From positions 248,001 to 312,000 of the forward strand of contig JBEWZL010000266.1 in assembly GCA_045837725.1 (NCBI GenBank): 64,000 bases of DNA, in the 5' to 3' direction. The notes below the pieces were generated by a model. It was not told the origin of the DNA. It did not search any database and saw nothing but the letters and a program-made list of their open reading frames with translations. Made by a program: the position numbers and the translations under genes. This DNA is from Vermamoeba vermiformis (Eukaryota > Tubulinea > Echinamoebida). Shown here piece by piece: positions 24,150 through 34,333 of this stretch. Position 1 is the stretch's first letter, and the number at the start of each line of letters is the position of its first letter.

Positions 24150-24830
24150 AATCATACCTGCGCTCTATTTTTCAAATCATACATCTACCGGCCAATACCA
24201 AGGGGTGGGGTTTCTACTAAACAATAGGTTCGTCTCTAATGCGTTTTTCAGCCAACACCTCTCCAAGCAAGGAGGAGAAAAGTAAGTTTTCAGTACGCAT
24301 ACAGACCGAGATCTGACTTATTTTTTTGCAAAGTCGGCCACTCAGAGGCTGGACAACGCGGAAACAAGCGTCGAGCAAGGGCTAGAGCCCAATTGGAGAT
24401 GAAGTAAGTAGCTCGCAAACGTTCTTTCGATCAAATCTAACCAGACCTAAACCAGTCTCTGACGCCAACTCAGACAGCTCGAACTTCAAAAATAGAGCGC
24501 ATATTTGCGATCAATGTTGCAACTCCTTCAGCATCTGCCCCCTAATGCCGAGTAAGGGCTAAGAGCCCGAATGGAGTTGGAGTACGTAGCTTGCAAACGA
24601 TCTTTCGATCAGATTCTAACTAGACGTAAACCAGCCTTGAAATCAAGGTCCAACATACCGATCTCAAGCAACGAGAGATCAGATACCTTCGCTCGGTATT
24701 GCAGGCCTTTGAGGGCTCTGGTGCTTCAGTCTCTGTAAACCAGATCTAGGCACCAGCCTCGTTGTAATACATAGCCTGTATATATGCGATTGTTATATTG
24801 TACATAAATTTCATTAGTTCGTTCAAATTG
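24150..24830 (+). pseudogene. Rearranged copy of the small coiled-coil gene (copy C)
   Basis: Resembles exons 3-5 of the intact gene plus its 3' flank. The segment coding GHSEAGQRGNKRRARAQLEM is more basic than in the intact copy. The penultimate intron and last exon occur twice: a first, broken last exon near 24460 and a second near 24638-24750 that reads LEIKVQHTDLKQREIRYLRS and then VLQAFEGSG before a stop. The 3' flank (TTGTAATA..., then TTGTACATAAAT) matches that of the intact gene. The internal duplication could mark unequal exchange. The second zipper exon alone is still open. Confidence 0.5.
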
Positions 24831-25037
24831 TCTTTTCATTAAGATCTCCGATCCAAATGTACGCTGAATCAGTCAGAAAATTAGCTTGCATGTACGAGCG
24901 ATCATTTCATTATTGCATAAGCGGAAAGAATTCGATCATTTCGCTTTGGATTTTCAGCAACAAAATAATCGCAATCGCAAAAGCTGAGTTTATAATTTCG
25001 TCAGTACTCAGTCACCACTTTCCTTCCTCGCCTAAAC

Positions 25038-25618
25038 ATGGGTACGATACATTTAATATATTACAATAACCTCGTACAATGGCTAAGCAACGCTGTTAAA
25101 CAGACAAAGCATTTTGGTGGAAGATTGGTTGCTTATCCTCTGCAGCTGCCGTAACCTTGGGAGCATTTGGAGCGCACAGTAAGTAGTCGCCCAAAATTAT
25201 GAAAAGTATTTTTAAAATTGTTCTATATTTTTAATTAATTTTGTTTGATCAGGCTTGAAGGGCAGAAGAGACGCGGCCTTGCTTAAGAACTGGGAGACCG
25301 CTGTATTATATCACTTCGTCCATTCATTCGGTATGCTCGCTGTGGCCATGTCTCCACGCACTCCTAAGACAGCAGGTAAAGAATATCAAAAAAGCGGAGC
25401 AGATCTACTCCGTGACTAGAACAATCTTTAAAAGTATCTTGTATTGGTTCACTCATAATTGTATGATAGGCTACGCGTTCTTAGGCGGTACAGCGCTATT
25501 TTCTGGATCCCTGTACGCAATGACTTTGACCGAGAAGCGCTGGCTGGGCGCGATTACCCCAGTCGGCGGTGTTATGTTCATTGCGGGCTGGATTGCACTC
25601 GGCTTGACTGGTTTTTAA
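25038..25618 (+). CDS. DUF423/TMEM256-family membrane protein, 116 aa
   Basis: Four exons: 25038-25041 (only ATG plus one base), 25104-25178, 25253-25375, 25470-25618. The joined protein carries the family pattern: [17 protein letters not shown] near the N terminus, [34 protein letters not shown] and [18 protein letters not shown]. Four hydrophobic helices fill nearly the whole chain, as in bacterial YwdK/YgdD and animal TMEM256. Function is poorly known. The four-nucleotide first coding exon is the only one that restores an initiator in frame with exon 2. Confidence 0.85.
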
Positions 25619-25629
25619 CGTTGCATGCG

Positions 25630-25900
25630 ACTCTGTGTCTCACGCGACTGTCATGCGTTGATCTATTTAAAGCCGCGCAATCTTTGGCGTGGATCTGGCT
25701 ATGCATTGCAGCTTTGGGCATTCAAATGTAAAGTATTGTGATATATACTCTCTTTATTTCCAATAGATAAATTGAAAGTTACAAAACAAGTCGAAATTTT
25801 AGCGGATTTAATCTGAAGGCGATATGCCATTCAATTCGATTTAGTATACCGATCTATATTAATAATAAGTTAGTTCCTTTGCGGGAAGTATTTATCGATG
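25630..25900. repeat. Dispersed repeat, unit 2
   Basis: Partner of the block at 23250-23390: GTTGATCTATTTAAAGCCGC near 25656 and ATTCGATTTAGTATACCGAT near 25846 occur in the same order, with about 100 nt of extra sequence between them. Confidence 0.5.
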
Positions 25901-26198
25901 ATTACTAATACAAAAGCATTGAAGAAAGTAAAAAGAGGTTTATAGTATTTGCTATTTGACGAAAAGAAGCGGCTTATCTGGCTATTTCTTTTCTATCGCG
26001 GTGGCAATTATGATGTAGAAAAAATATATATAATTATTTTATGACGAGGATGCAAGAATTAAGGCAGATCGGCCGAAATTGAATGGAGATCAAAAGGCAA
26101 TTTCGGAGTCTGTAAGAGCTAAATATGCACAAATGAATCAGATTCGTGCTGTTATGGAAATCTACAGATTCGGAATTCGACGAAATTCAATGGAATAG
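25893..26198 (+). other. Orphan coding-looking frame, gene remnant or unresolved small gene
   Basis: Between about 26040 and a TAG at 26196 one frame reads YDEDARIKADRPKLNGDQK, then AISESVRAKYAQMNQIRAV and MEIYRFGIRRNSME. It has the mixed composition of a real helical protein rather than AT-rich noise. Upstream, other frames read MITNTKALKKVKRG (from about 25896) and EKKRLIWLFLFYRGGNYD. I could not join these with splice sites of normal spacing (only a 34-nt intron would work), so it may be a decayed gene. Confidence 0.3.
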
Positions 26199-26294
26199 AA
26201 ACAGATTTCAGGTTGAAAAAAGAAATAAAAGCGCAACCTGGATCTTGTCAAAATCATCAATCAACATCTGATCAACACCTCAACTCAATAAACA

Positions 26295-26697
26295 ATGCTG
26301 TCTAGACTTACTCAACTTGCTAAGCGCGCTGCTTTGACTTCAAATAAGAGCACTTCAATGAAAGTTGCTAAGCGATCGCTTATTTCTGACTTAAGTAAGA
26401 ATATCTGTCAATTATAAGCATGCTAGTGCTATGAATATGATCGCTAATGTCATATTTCTTATAGGCACAAACATGCGCATTACCGGTAATGATGGCTACG
26501 AGATCAAACCGGATGTTGATCCTATGCTTATTCGCGATTTGAAGCGTGAAATGAAGAACAATGAAGATAAGGACTCAAATTCTAATATTAAAGCTAATGA
26601 TGAGGCACCTGAAGATCATTGGGAAGACTACATCGATCCTAAGATTAAGCAGAGAGTCCAAGAAAACAAGTCCAAAGTGACCTTAGACTACAACTAA
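26295..26697 (+). CDS. Small protein with mitochondrial-type presequence, 110 aa
   Basis: Two exons, 26295-26394 and 26465-26697. The first exon gives MLSRLTQLAKRAALTSNKST, a basic, hydroxylated amphipathic segment typical of mitochondrial presequences, which ends near the intron. The rest is hydrophilic: KPDVDPMLIRDLKREMKNN, an Asn/Asp-rich linker, and a conserved-looking tail EDHWEDYIDPKIKQRVQENK. I do not recognise the family. Size and tail are reminiscent of small respiratory-complex or assembly subunits, but that is inference only. Confidence 0.6.
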
Positions 26698-27254
26698 GCC
26701 TAGCGTTCGGTAATGCAGTTCGAATTGGAGACTTGATCTCAAGGAAAATTGCAGCAAATCCGAACAAACTTCCATTTTTGGACGATTCTTATCGTTTATA
26801 TATTAACGTGTACCTTAACAATGTCATCAAATAAATAAACTAGTTATAGTTTCCTTATTAATCTGCCGTGCTATCTTTCCGATTATTCGCTCTCTCAACA
26901 AAATGGAATATACTATTCTCTGCTGCAGTTGATGTAACACAGTTAGGTCTCAATAAGCATCACCTATTATATTAATAGTACTTGGATATTGCGGTAAGTC
27001 TAAACGAGAAGAATCAGGGATCTGAGCACGTGCAAGACAGACACCTTTGATCTCTTCTGAAAATAATCAAAAAAATCTTTGCATAATTTTTAGTGAACGT
27101 ACCTATGTTTTAGTGAACGGTTATACTTATTTGAACGCATAAATCACCATTAATCGGACATTACTTATTTTAATTAAATTTTGATAATTCTCTCTGCGTG
27201 TACACGCTTGTTCTTGCCCTTATTTCAGTTACTATATTCATGTATTTAATATAG
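26698..27254. other. Spacer of 557 nt, nothing recognised
   Basis: AT-rich spacer. It holds the poly(A) region of the upstream gene (ATAAATAAAC near 26832) and the promoter of the ACBD6-like gene. I saw no coding exon pair, repeat or RNA gene. Confidence 0.4.
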
Positions 27255-28383
27255 ATGGAGGTTGGAGCATTTGATCGAGATATTGAAGACTCATTTAAGA
27301 AAGCTACAGATTTCGTCTCCAAAGCTAAATTCAAAGCGAGCAATGACGATAAATTAAAACTCTACGGCTATTTTAAACAAGCTACCGTTGGTCCGTGCAA
27401 TATTCCCAAGCCTGGATTTTTATATTTTGAAGAAAAGGCCAAATGGTACGAAATTTTTATGGATCTCGATTATTTTTGGAATTATTCTATCAATTTGAGA
27501 TTTCGGCAATTATTTTATATTCCAATATTATGTTACCCTTTTGGCAAATCACGCTTTAAGTTGATTAATTTTAACGAGATCCAGTACTTTGTTTTTTTGA
27601 CCGCGGATGCAGGGAGAAATGGAACGCGTTAGGCAAGATGAATAAAGACGAAGCGATGGAACAATACGTGCAAACACTAACAGCCCTCGTGCCTGATTGG
27701 CAGTCGAGTGATTATAAGCCTGTAAGTCACGTGGTGCCTCGTGCTTGTCGTCACAACACGCACTCACACAATTGTACTAATTAGGCGAGTGGATCTGACT
27801 CCGGAGGTTCGGGAATGAAAGCAGTCAGTCGAATGCAACAAGAAGAGTAAGATTTTATGAAGTGGCAGCTACACTTTGATATTCTTGTTGACACGTGTCA
27901 TTCAGGGAAGGCACGTCAGAGGTCTGGGATTGGGTCCGCAAAGGAGATCTGTTCAAACTGAAAGAGTGTCTCGACAAAGGTGTCAATGTTGATGCCAAGG
28001 ACGAAGAAGGCAGAACGCCGCTGCATTGGGCTGCGGACGGGTACGTGCCTCGGGGATTTTGCCATAAAAGGAAAAGAACATCAACTGACCTACCTTCTAG
28101 CGGCCATTTAGCTATTGCGACTGAACTGTTAGCACGCGGAGCCTCTGTAAATAATCAAGTGCGTAGAGTAACAATATTTAAGGCTCATAAATAATGTTCG
28201 TTATTATTGCTTTAGGACAATGAAGGTCAAACACCGTTACATTACGCATGCACTTGCGAACAAGACGATTTGATTGCACTACTGCTCAAGCACAAAGCAG
28301 ACGTGAATATTAAAGACAACAGTGGCGAATCACCTCTCGACATCAACGCATCCATTATCGAGTCTATGATGAACAGCATGTAA
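27255..28383 (+). CDS. ACBD6-like acyl-CoA-binding protein with ankyrin repeats, 240 aa
   Basis: Six exons: 27255-27445, 27613-27721, 27785-27846, 27906-28040, 28101-28158, 28216-28383. Residues 1-90 are an acyl-CoA-binding domain: FKKATDFVSKAKFKASNDDK, LKLYGYFKQATVGPCN and, across the first intron, KAKWEKWNALGKMNKDEAM, with the tyrosines and lysine that bind acyl-CoA. A Gly/Ser linker leads to ankyrin repeats (GRTPLHWAADGGHLAIATEL, GQTPLHYACTCEQDDLIALL). This domain order is that of animal ACBD6, which handles acyl-CoA pools and supports N-myristoylation. Unlike many introns here, the first is long (167 nt). Confidence 0.88.
27889..27900. repeat. Intronic 12-nt palindrome TGACACGTGTCA
   Basis: Perfect palindrome ending five bases before the acceptor of intron 3 in the ACBD6-like gene. 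Confidence 0.8.
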
Positions 28384-28442
28384 AAAAAGAACTAAAATCT
28401 CATTCTAACACTATTTACATCGAATTTAATATGTTACAATGC

Positions 28443-31400
28443 TTAGTACCAGTTCAAATAACCGTAAAACTCTAAGCCACAAATCGGCAAATTGTGCTGA
28501 TGCTGCGCTGATTTGCCACTCACAATCACGCGCAGATAACGATAAGGCTGTGATAATAGGATCGATTAGTTAGTGCTCGGCGGCTATAATATTATGACGT
28601 ACCTTGTGCTCGGGATTGAATTCAACGGGCCACGAGACAATCTTGCCAACATTGGCTGTGAATGAACCTGACTCGTTCGTGTGCTCACGTATGATTTCCC
28701 AATCAGAGTTATTATGTGAGCCCTAGTATTCATTAATATACATCACAATCATATGAAGCTCGCCAGTCTTACTTGCAAGCACCAATCAGCGACTCGAGCC
28801 TCGTTGTTTGGATTCGAGCAGATGTGCATCGAGTAACGACTGACGGTGAGTGAGCGATTGGGTCCTAAGTCCACAGACCACCACGCGGGGGCCTGTTCAT
28901 TGCCCGACACAAAACTGATGGTCGCGTAAGTCCTGTTGACGAGCATTTCAGGACGAGTGTAGCGTGAGATGGGCGCGGACGATGAAATGTTGATTTTGCC
29001 GCTCTTGTGCGGGTTCTGCCACCGTTCAGTGCGTCCATTTGTAGCGATCCAATAGAACACACCGTTTTCATCGCCGTCGAATGAAAATATCCTGCGCGGG
29101 AGATTAATGTGAGAAATTTCGAATTACACTTTGACACTTGAAGTGTCAGACTTACAGTTCTTTGGTCTGATTGGACTTTCTCAATTTCGTTCTAAATGCT
29201 TCAATTTTGCTGTTAGATTTGACAGCAGGCGGAGAATTCGATTCGAGCTCGTTCAGTGAAACACCGTAGACCTTGAGCGCATCCACAACGAGCTTGGCCA
29301 CGTAGTCCGTTGATTTGATAATAGGATTGGTCTTCATAATCTCGATTAAGTATTCTTTCGGGATCAGTGGGTAGCGCACGTAGGACAGCATTTGTTTCAG
29401 ATCTGACTCGCGCTCTGGATCCACCGTTTGACTTTCCAAATTAGGCAAGTCATCGTTCATCGCTTGTTCTGCAAACGAAAAATGAGACAAATAGATTCCC
29501 TATAAGGAAAGATTACCTTTTTTAGGACTAATAGGGATAATGACGTTGTTATTGTTGTTCATGAACGAGTCTTTGTTCACTGAATTAGCACCCCACTTCA
29601 TAATCGCCTCGTAGACTTGTCGTTCATTTTCAACGATCAATTCATCGTCAAAAATAATTTCGGTCAAATTTGATGCGCTGATCCAATCAAAATCTTCGGT
29701 CTGTGAAACTTTTGCAAAGTTTTGTTCAATGAATTTGATGGCAGACTGTCTTAACGCGGAGATTTTGTAAAAGTCCGCGACGGAGAGCACATAACACGCG
29801 TTGTTTGGACTCAACACGCGCACGAGTGCTTTGACCACAAATGACCGCAGCGGAAAAACTGCGTAACGATCGGCAAGCATCAATAGCGGAATAATTTCGT
29901 CTTCAATGTCCCTGTGATGCAAAAAATATGTTAATTAATTGATATTTCCTTCTATGGCAAGTGTTTTTTTTTTACCTCGATTCAAGATCTTCAATCGTGC
30001 CTTTGTAAAAATATTCGAGCAACAATTTGAAGGCCTCAGAATTGGTGTCGTGCATTGTAATGTCGCGCTAAATGATGTTAGCCATATATGGTAATGAATT
30101 ATACTTTTATATACCTGGCTGGACTCGCGCATCATGTTGTTCGTGAACATAGCGTAGAACGGATCCGACTTTAAAATGATAATTAATCATATATCGCCAT
30201 AGTATTATTAGTATAATACGTACTTGCATGGACAGTACTATTTTATGACCGTTTAATACTGTTCCGTCGTCAAAATTGAAGGTCAGATCTGAAAACTTGT
30301 CGTTCAAGAACAAACTCGAGAAGTCTAACAATTTTAACTATATAATATTAGTAAAATAGTATATTAAGAGCTACTATCACAAATCTACAATGAAATACGC
30401 GCGTGAAGTTCAAATCCGGAATTTGTAACGGACTAAATAGTACTTACTTCAAGAGGAGCAGTATTAACTTTAGTACTCATCAATTTCTTCTCCAAAAAAT
30501 CTTCTAATGGCTTAATATCGAAGTATTTGGCGTATTTTAACATGTCTTCAATTGGTACCTGAAAACAGATCCGTCAGAAATGGAAATACTCGACAATAAA
30601 TATGTACGTACGTTATTATCCTCTAATTGTAACTTCCCCGAGTATAAGAATTTGATAAAAACATTGAAGCAGACGTTGTTTGTAAGCTCTGAATTTTCAA
30701 GGCTCAGATCTACCACGCTATTTTCGTGTTGGTTCAGAAGAATTTCTCGCCATCGAAGGCAAGACGCATATAATACAGCTCTATGAGCGCATATAGGCTG
30801 CTCTTTGCTCGTTAAAGCAATACGACAATCGCTAAAAATAAATTAGTTTTCACTAACCACATCCAGTACAAATGGTTCGCCTTACCTCAATATAGGATTG
30901 TTAAACCATGTCTTAGGTTTCACTTGGGTGAATTTCTTCGCCAATCGATCTTCAGGTATAATAGGCGGGATGATTTTAATGTTTTTGATCGTAATTGGTG
31001 TATGCCAGCTAGTGAATCCAACGTAACGAATATTTTTAATTGAATTTCGGTCTTTCCACCTAAGTATGATGTTATATATCGCTTAATATGCATTATAATG
31101 CGATTACATGCCTTAAAATTTCCATTTCTCCTGCTTCGCCTTTTCCAAAACTGATCCGCGAGGCTTCAACGGTAATCCAGTATTTCTCGAAATCATTTGA
31201 GGTAATTAATCCTTCAGGGTAGTCTAAATAAGGAAATAATTACATTAATAAGATTTTTGTTGCAACAGATCTGACTTTTTTCAGTGAATCAAACAAAAAT
31301 AAACTTACCAGTCTTAGTAATGTAAGATTGTTGTTGACCTTTGCGTCTTATACAAGTTTTGCTATTTAACCACCCTCCTATGACAACCTATCGCTGAAAG

Positions 31401-31845
31401 TAAGTGGATCTGATCGGGATCTGTCGCGTGTCAAAAAAATAATTACCTCATATGAAGAGCTTTCATCACGACCATCTTGACCCACGCAAATATTATCATC
31501 TGTGTGTAGAGCAACAGTAATGTCATTTGTTCCTTTCGCCTAATAAATAAAATGGAATTAGCCTAATATTTTTCCGGATTCAATTGCACACGAAAATAGA
31601 TTTTATCGTCGTTTATAGCTCTAAATAAGTACATACTAATTTATATAATAATTTTAGCGATAAACTAACACTTAATGCAATTAAGAAATGCGATCTCGAC
31701 TGTTGTCTTTTGATCAAACAATTATAAATTCACTTACTTCAAAGGTGATAGTGCCACTATTTTCATCGGGCAATTTTTCCTCGAGCCACACGTACGAGCC
31801 CATCATAGCTCCGAGTTCTAACTCTCGGCCATTGAATCTCTTCAT
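28443..31845 (-). CDS. FAMeT-like, double BTB, BACK and discoidin-like multidomain protein, 802 aa
   Basis: Fifteen exons: 31845-31738, 31539-31447, 31387-31309, 31223-31112, 31059-30886, 30831-30612, 30558-30448, 30337-30224, 30168-30115, 30067-29976, 29911-29517, 29468-29156, 29091-28773, 28722-28603, 28547-28443. Phases close throughout; the intron after 31112 uses a GC donor. Domains in order: a farnesoic-acid-O-methyltransferase-like (PF12248-type) domain (VVIGGWLNSKTCIRRKGQQQ, YVGFTSWHTP; about residues 35-150); a first BTB (CRIALTSKEQPICAHRAVL, FIKFLYSGKLQLEDNNVP); a second BTB (DLTFNFDDGTVLNGHKIVLS, YFYKGTIEDLES); BACK (ALVRVLSPNNACYVLSVADF); and a C-terminal beta-sandwich like F5/8-type C/BTBD9 (RTYATISFVSG, WSVDLGPNRSLTV). 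BTB-BACK proteins usually serve Cullin-3 ligases; the lectin-like ends suggest ligand recognition. Confidence 0.8.
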
Positions 31846-32167
31846 GATCTCGCTATCGTTTCAACAAACAAGGTGATACCCGCTTATTATCAATACAGTG
31901 GTGCTGTTATATGGTTTAATAATATGCACTTGTTGTTTGGCAGACAACTAAATTGGAAACACAAATACAGACTTTTAGTTTCGCACGTCAAGCTCGAGAC
32001 AAATGCTCGAAATTGCTCCAAAAGCTCTCTGTTGCTGTTATATATAGCTGTAATCTAATATGATTATCGAGCCACGAGGCTAAGAAGGGTTGGTAGAAAT
32101 CTTAATTCTTTTTTTAAAAAGCATGGTTCAGACACCGATCTGAATTCTCGCAATAGTTTAGTAATAC

Positions 32168-32868
32168 TTAACGAGCTTTAATATTATGTATTTTCGTTTG
32201 CACAATTGTCTCTATCGCCTCATCCAAGGTTAAAATTTGAAACGAAGTCGAATCCCTTCCTTCTTCGCGTAATCGATGAGTATACAATACTGTGTACGTA
32301 AATAATACTATTACGTTGTTATCGGAGCACCATTCAATGCGACGACTGCTAAGAGGATGATTACCGCGTTTAGGAACTGAAAGGGTGGTTAGATCGAGCT
32401 CCAGACGAAGCAAATGCTGTACTTACTATATAATAAGGGCGTGGTTCGTGTTTTACATCGTTTGCACGAGGCTAAGAATTTCTTGGGCAAAAAACGAGGG
32501 AAAAAATACTGATCGAAGCATTTTCTCAATTCAGATCTCAAATCCTCGATTCGTAACTCGTCATTATAATACAAGCTTTTTAAATTTTTCTGTAGTTCCT
32601 CGATCTTGGTCCCTAAATCGAATTAAATAATAAATCAGAGAATTTTATTGAAAAATAATGTAGAAATTCATAGCTTACCCATTGAAAGCTTTTGTTTGAA
32701 TAAATTTCTATTTCTACGAATTTCTTTTAGCATAAATTGGTCAACCAGCATTACTCGGCTGTGATCTTGAAACGCTTCTGGATCTTGAGCTGTGTACTCG
32801 AATACGTGAGATATAATCTCCGCAGGAAGACTAGTGAATATATTGTTGTTATTATTATTATCTTCCAT
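32168..32868 (-). CDS. F-box-like protein, tandem paralogue 1, 194 aa
   Basis: Three exons: 32868-32679, 32612-32427, 32376-32168. N terminus MEDNNNNNNIFTSLPAEIIS followed by HVFEYTAQDPEAF resembles a degenerate F-box (LP.EII..VFEY). The centre has ELRKCFDQYFFPRFLPKKFL and a CKRCKTRT cysteine pair; the last exon has IEWCSDNNVIVLF and a Thr/Asp/Glu-rich end (LTLDEAIETIVQTK). The neighbour at 32964-33641 has the same exon structure and matching motifs, so this is a tandem duplicate pair. Function unknown beyond a possible Skp1 link. Confidence 0.7.
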
Positions 32869-32963
32869 AATGCATGTTGTCTTTAACGCAGCGTTGGTAA
32901 AAAAAGCGACACTTGTCTTTTTTTGGATCCAACAACGATCATCAAAGGGACAAGTCACGTAAT

Positions 32964-33641
32964 TTATTGCTTAACAAGTCGCCTCCTAGTATTTGCTTTT
33001 GCTTGTATTATCCGTTCTATTGCCTCATCCACCGTCAAAGGATGATACGATTTGAAACTTTGTTCGCGCTCACGATGAGAAAAAGGAATGTGCGTGTACT
33101 CAATAGTCCATTTATATAAGAGTAGTACGTTTTGATGCGAGCACCAGACAATCAGTCGTGTCTCGTCTCTAGGACTTACTGCATAGAGAGTTAGTCCGAT
33201 CCAGGATTACAATGTCATAACTTACTGTTCAATAAGGTTTCAGTACGCTTCTTACATCGTCTGCATGCTTTCAAGAACTTCTCGGTAAAATAGCGAGGAA
33301 AAAAATACTGATCGAAGTTTTTTCTCAATTCAGATCTTGTTTCTTCTGGTAGTAACGTATCGTTCGCATATATTTTGAAGAGGTTTTCTTTCAATTGAGG
33401 AACTTGACACTCTACATAAAGAGGATAAAAGTTAGAAGATCGGACGTAGATTTGGTCCCGTACCTAAAAGCCTTTGTTTAAATAAAGCAATATTATTGGT
33501 AACTTCGCGTTTGAAAAACTTGTCAACTAGGCTGATCCGACGATATTCTTGCACCGTTTCGGGATCTGCCGCGATGTATTCGAATATTTTTGTTAGAATA
33601 GCTCCAGTAAGGTTGTAGAAGGCACAGTTGTTAATCTCCAT
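32964..33641 (-). CDS. F-box-like protein, tandem paralogue 2, 192 aa
   Basis: Three exons: 33641-33464, 33411-33226, 33178-32964, with intron positions identical to its paralogue 96 nt downstream. Matching segments: LTKIFEYIAADPETVQEYRR, SLVDKFFKREV, ELRKNFDQYFFPRYFTEKFL, CRRCKKRTETLL, IVWCSHQNVLLLYKW and LTVDEAIERIIQAK. The conserved CxxCK pair and FDQYFFPR box are the family hallmarks and are likely functional. The N-terminal Asn repeat of paralogue 1 is absent. Family otherwise unrecognised. Confidence 0.7.
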
Positions 33642-33799
33642 ATGAAAGGGATCAAAATATGTAATTAACAATCTTGTCGCTCTGCTGTTGTCGTGCCTGT
33701 CAAAGAAAGCTGAAATTGATCGAGAAAATTTGGTAAGTCGACTGCAAAACTGAAAAATTTATTTTACTAAGGATTTTAGATGCTACTCACGCTGTATCT

Positions 33800-34205
33800 T
33801 TACATGAACGGTTCAAAGCAATCGTAGTTTCGTTGACGATAGATTTTGCCGTCTTTAAATTCAAAAAATTGCGAAAAATACGCCACAATTTGTCCTCCGG
33901 CTGGTAATTTGCCCAATGGTACAGATACAGTTCCTCTCCATATAGCCTCTAATATAACAACATCTCCTGCTGAATGTAGCTTTTTGACTTCGATATCTTG
34001 CTTAGCCATTATTTTTCTGCCGCTCTCATTCGCTTTTTTTAATGCCTCAATTCCTTACAGCGGTAACGGGTGTAATTGCATTAGGAAACTCTGTTTGTTC
34101 GGCATCTGGATGGTAGAAAGTCTCGATCAGGTCCTGCTTGTCTTCAGTAAGCGCCTTTAAAAAGGCCAAGACTATTTTTTCGTTTTCTGTATGCTTGTCC
34201 GTCAT
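33800..34205 (-). CDS. SnoaL/NTF2-like domain protein with a probable frame break
   Basis: Start MTDKHTENEKIVLAFLKALT, then FYHPDAEQTEFPNAITPV; end VILEAIWRGTVSVPLGKLPA, FFEFKDGKIYRQRNYDCFEP and FM. This is the SnoaL/ketosteroid-isomerase-like fold often seen as a stand-alone bacterial protein of about 130 aa. Between TPVTAVRN and EALKKANESGRK, near 34055, the frame shifts by one base: the sequence has AATTGAG where AATGAG would be continuous. A 34-nt GT-AG intron (about 34061-34028) would also restore frame but would be shorter than any other here and delete family residues. So: sequencing error, recent pseudogene or tiny intron. Confidence 0.6.
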
Positions 34206-34333
34206 ATGTTGTTGATTCTATTGTTAAACTCAAAATTCATCTTGGTTTAAATGACTTCGCTCGTAAATTCAGTGAACACAATAGGTCAACGCTAGTCAAA
34301 ACTGTAAGTTTACTATCTGAGCTCTATCAGACT

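Noticed and set aside
24857-25069. 70-codon open frame upstream of the DUF423 gene
   Set aside because: It overlaps the real start exon of the DUF423 gene in another frame and has no protein-like pattern.
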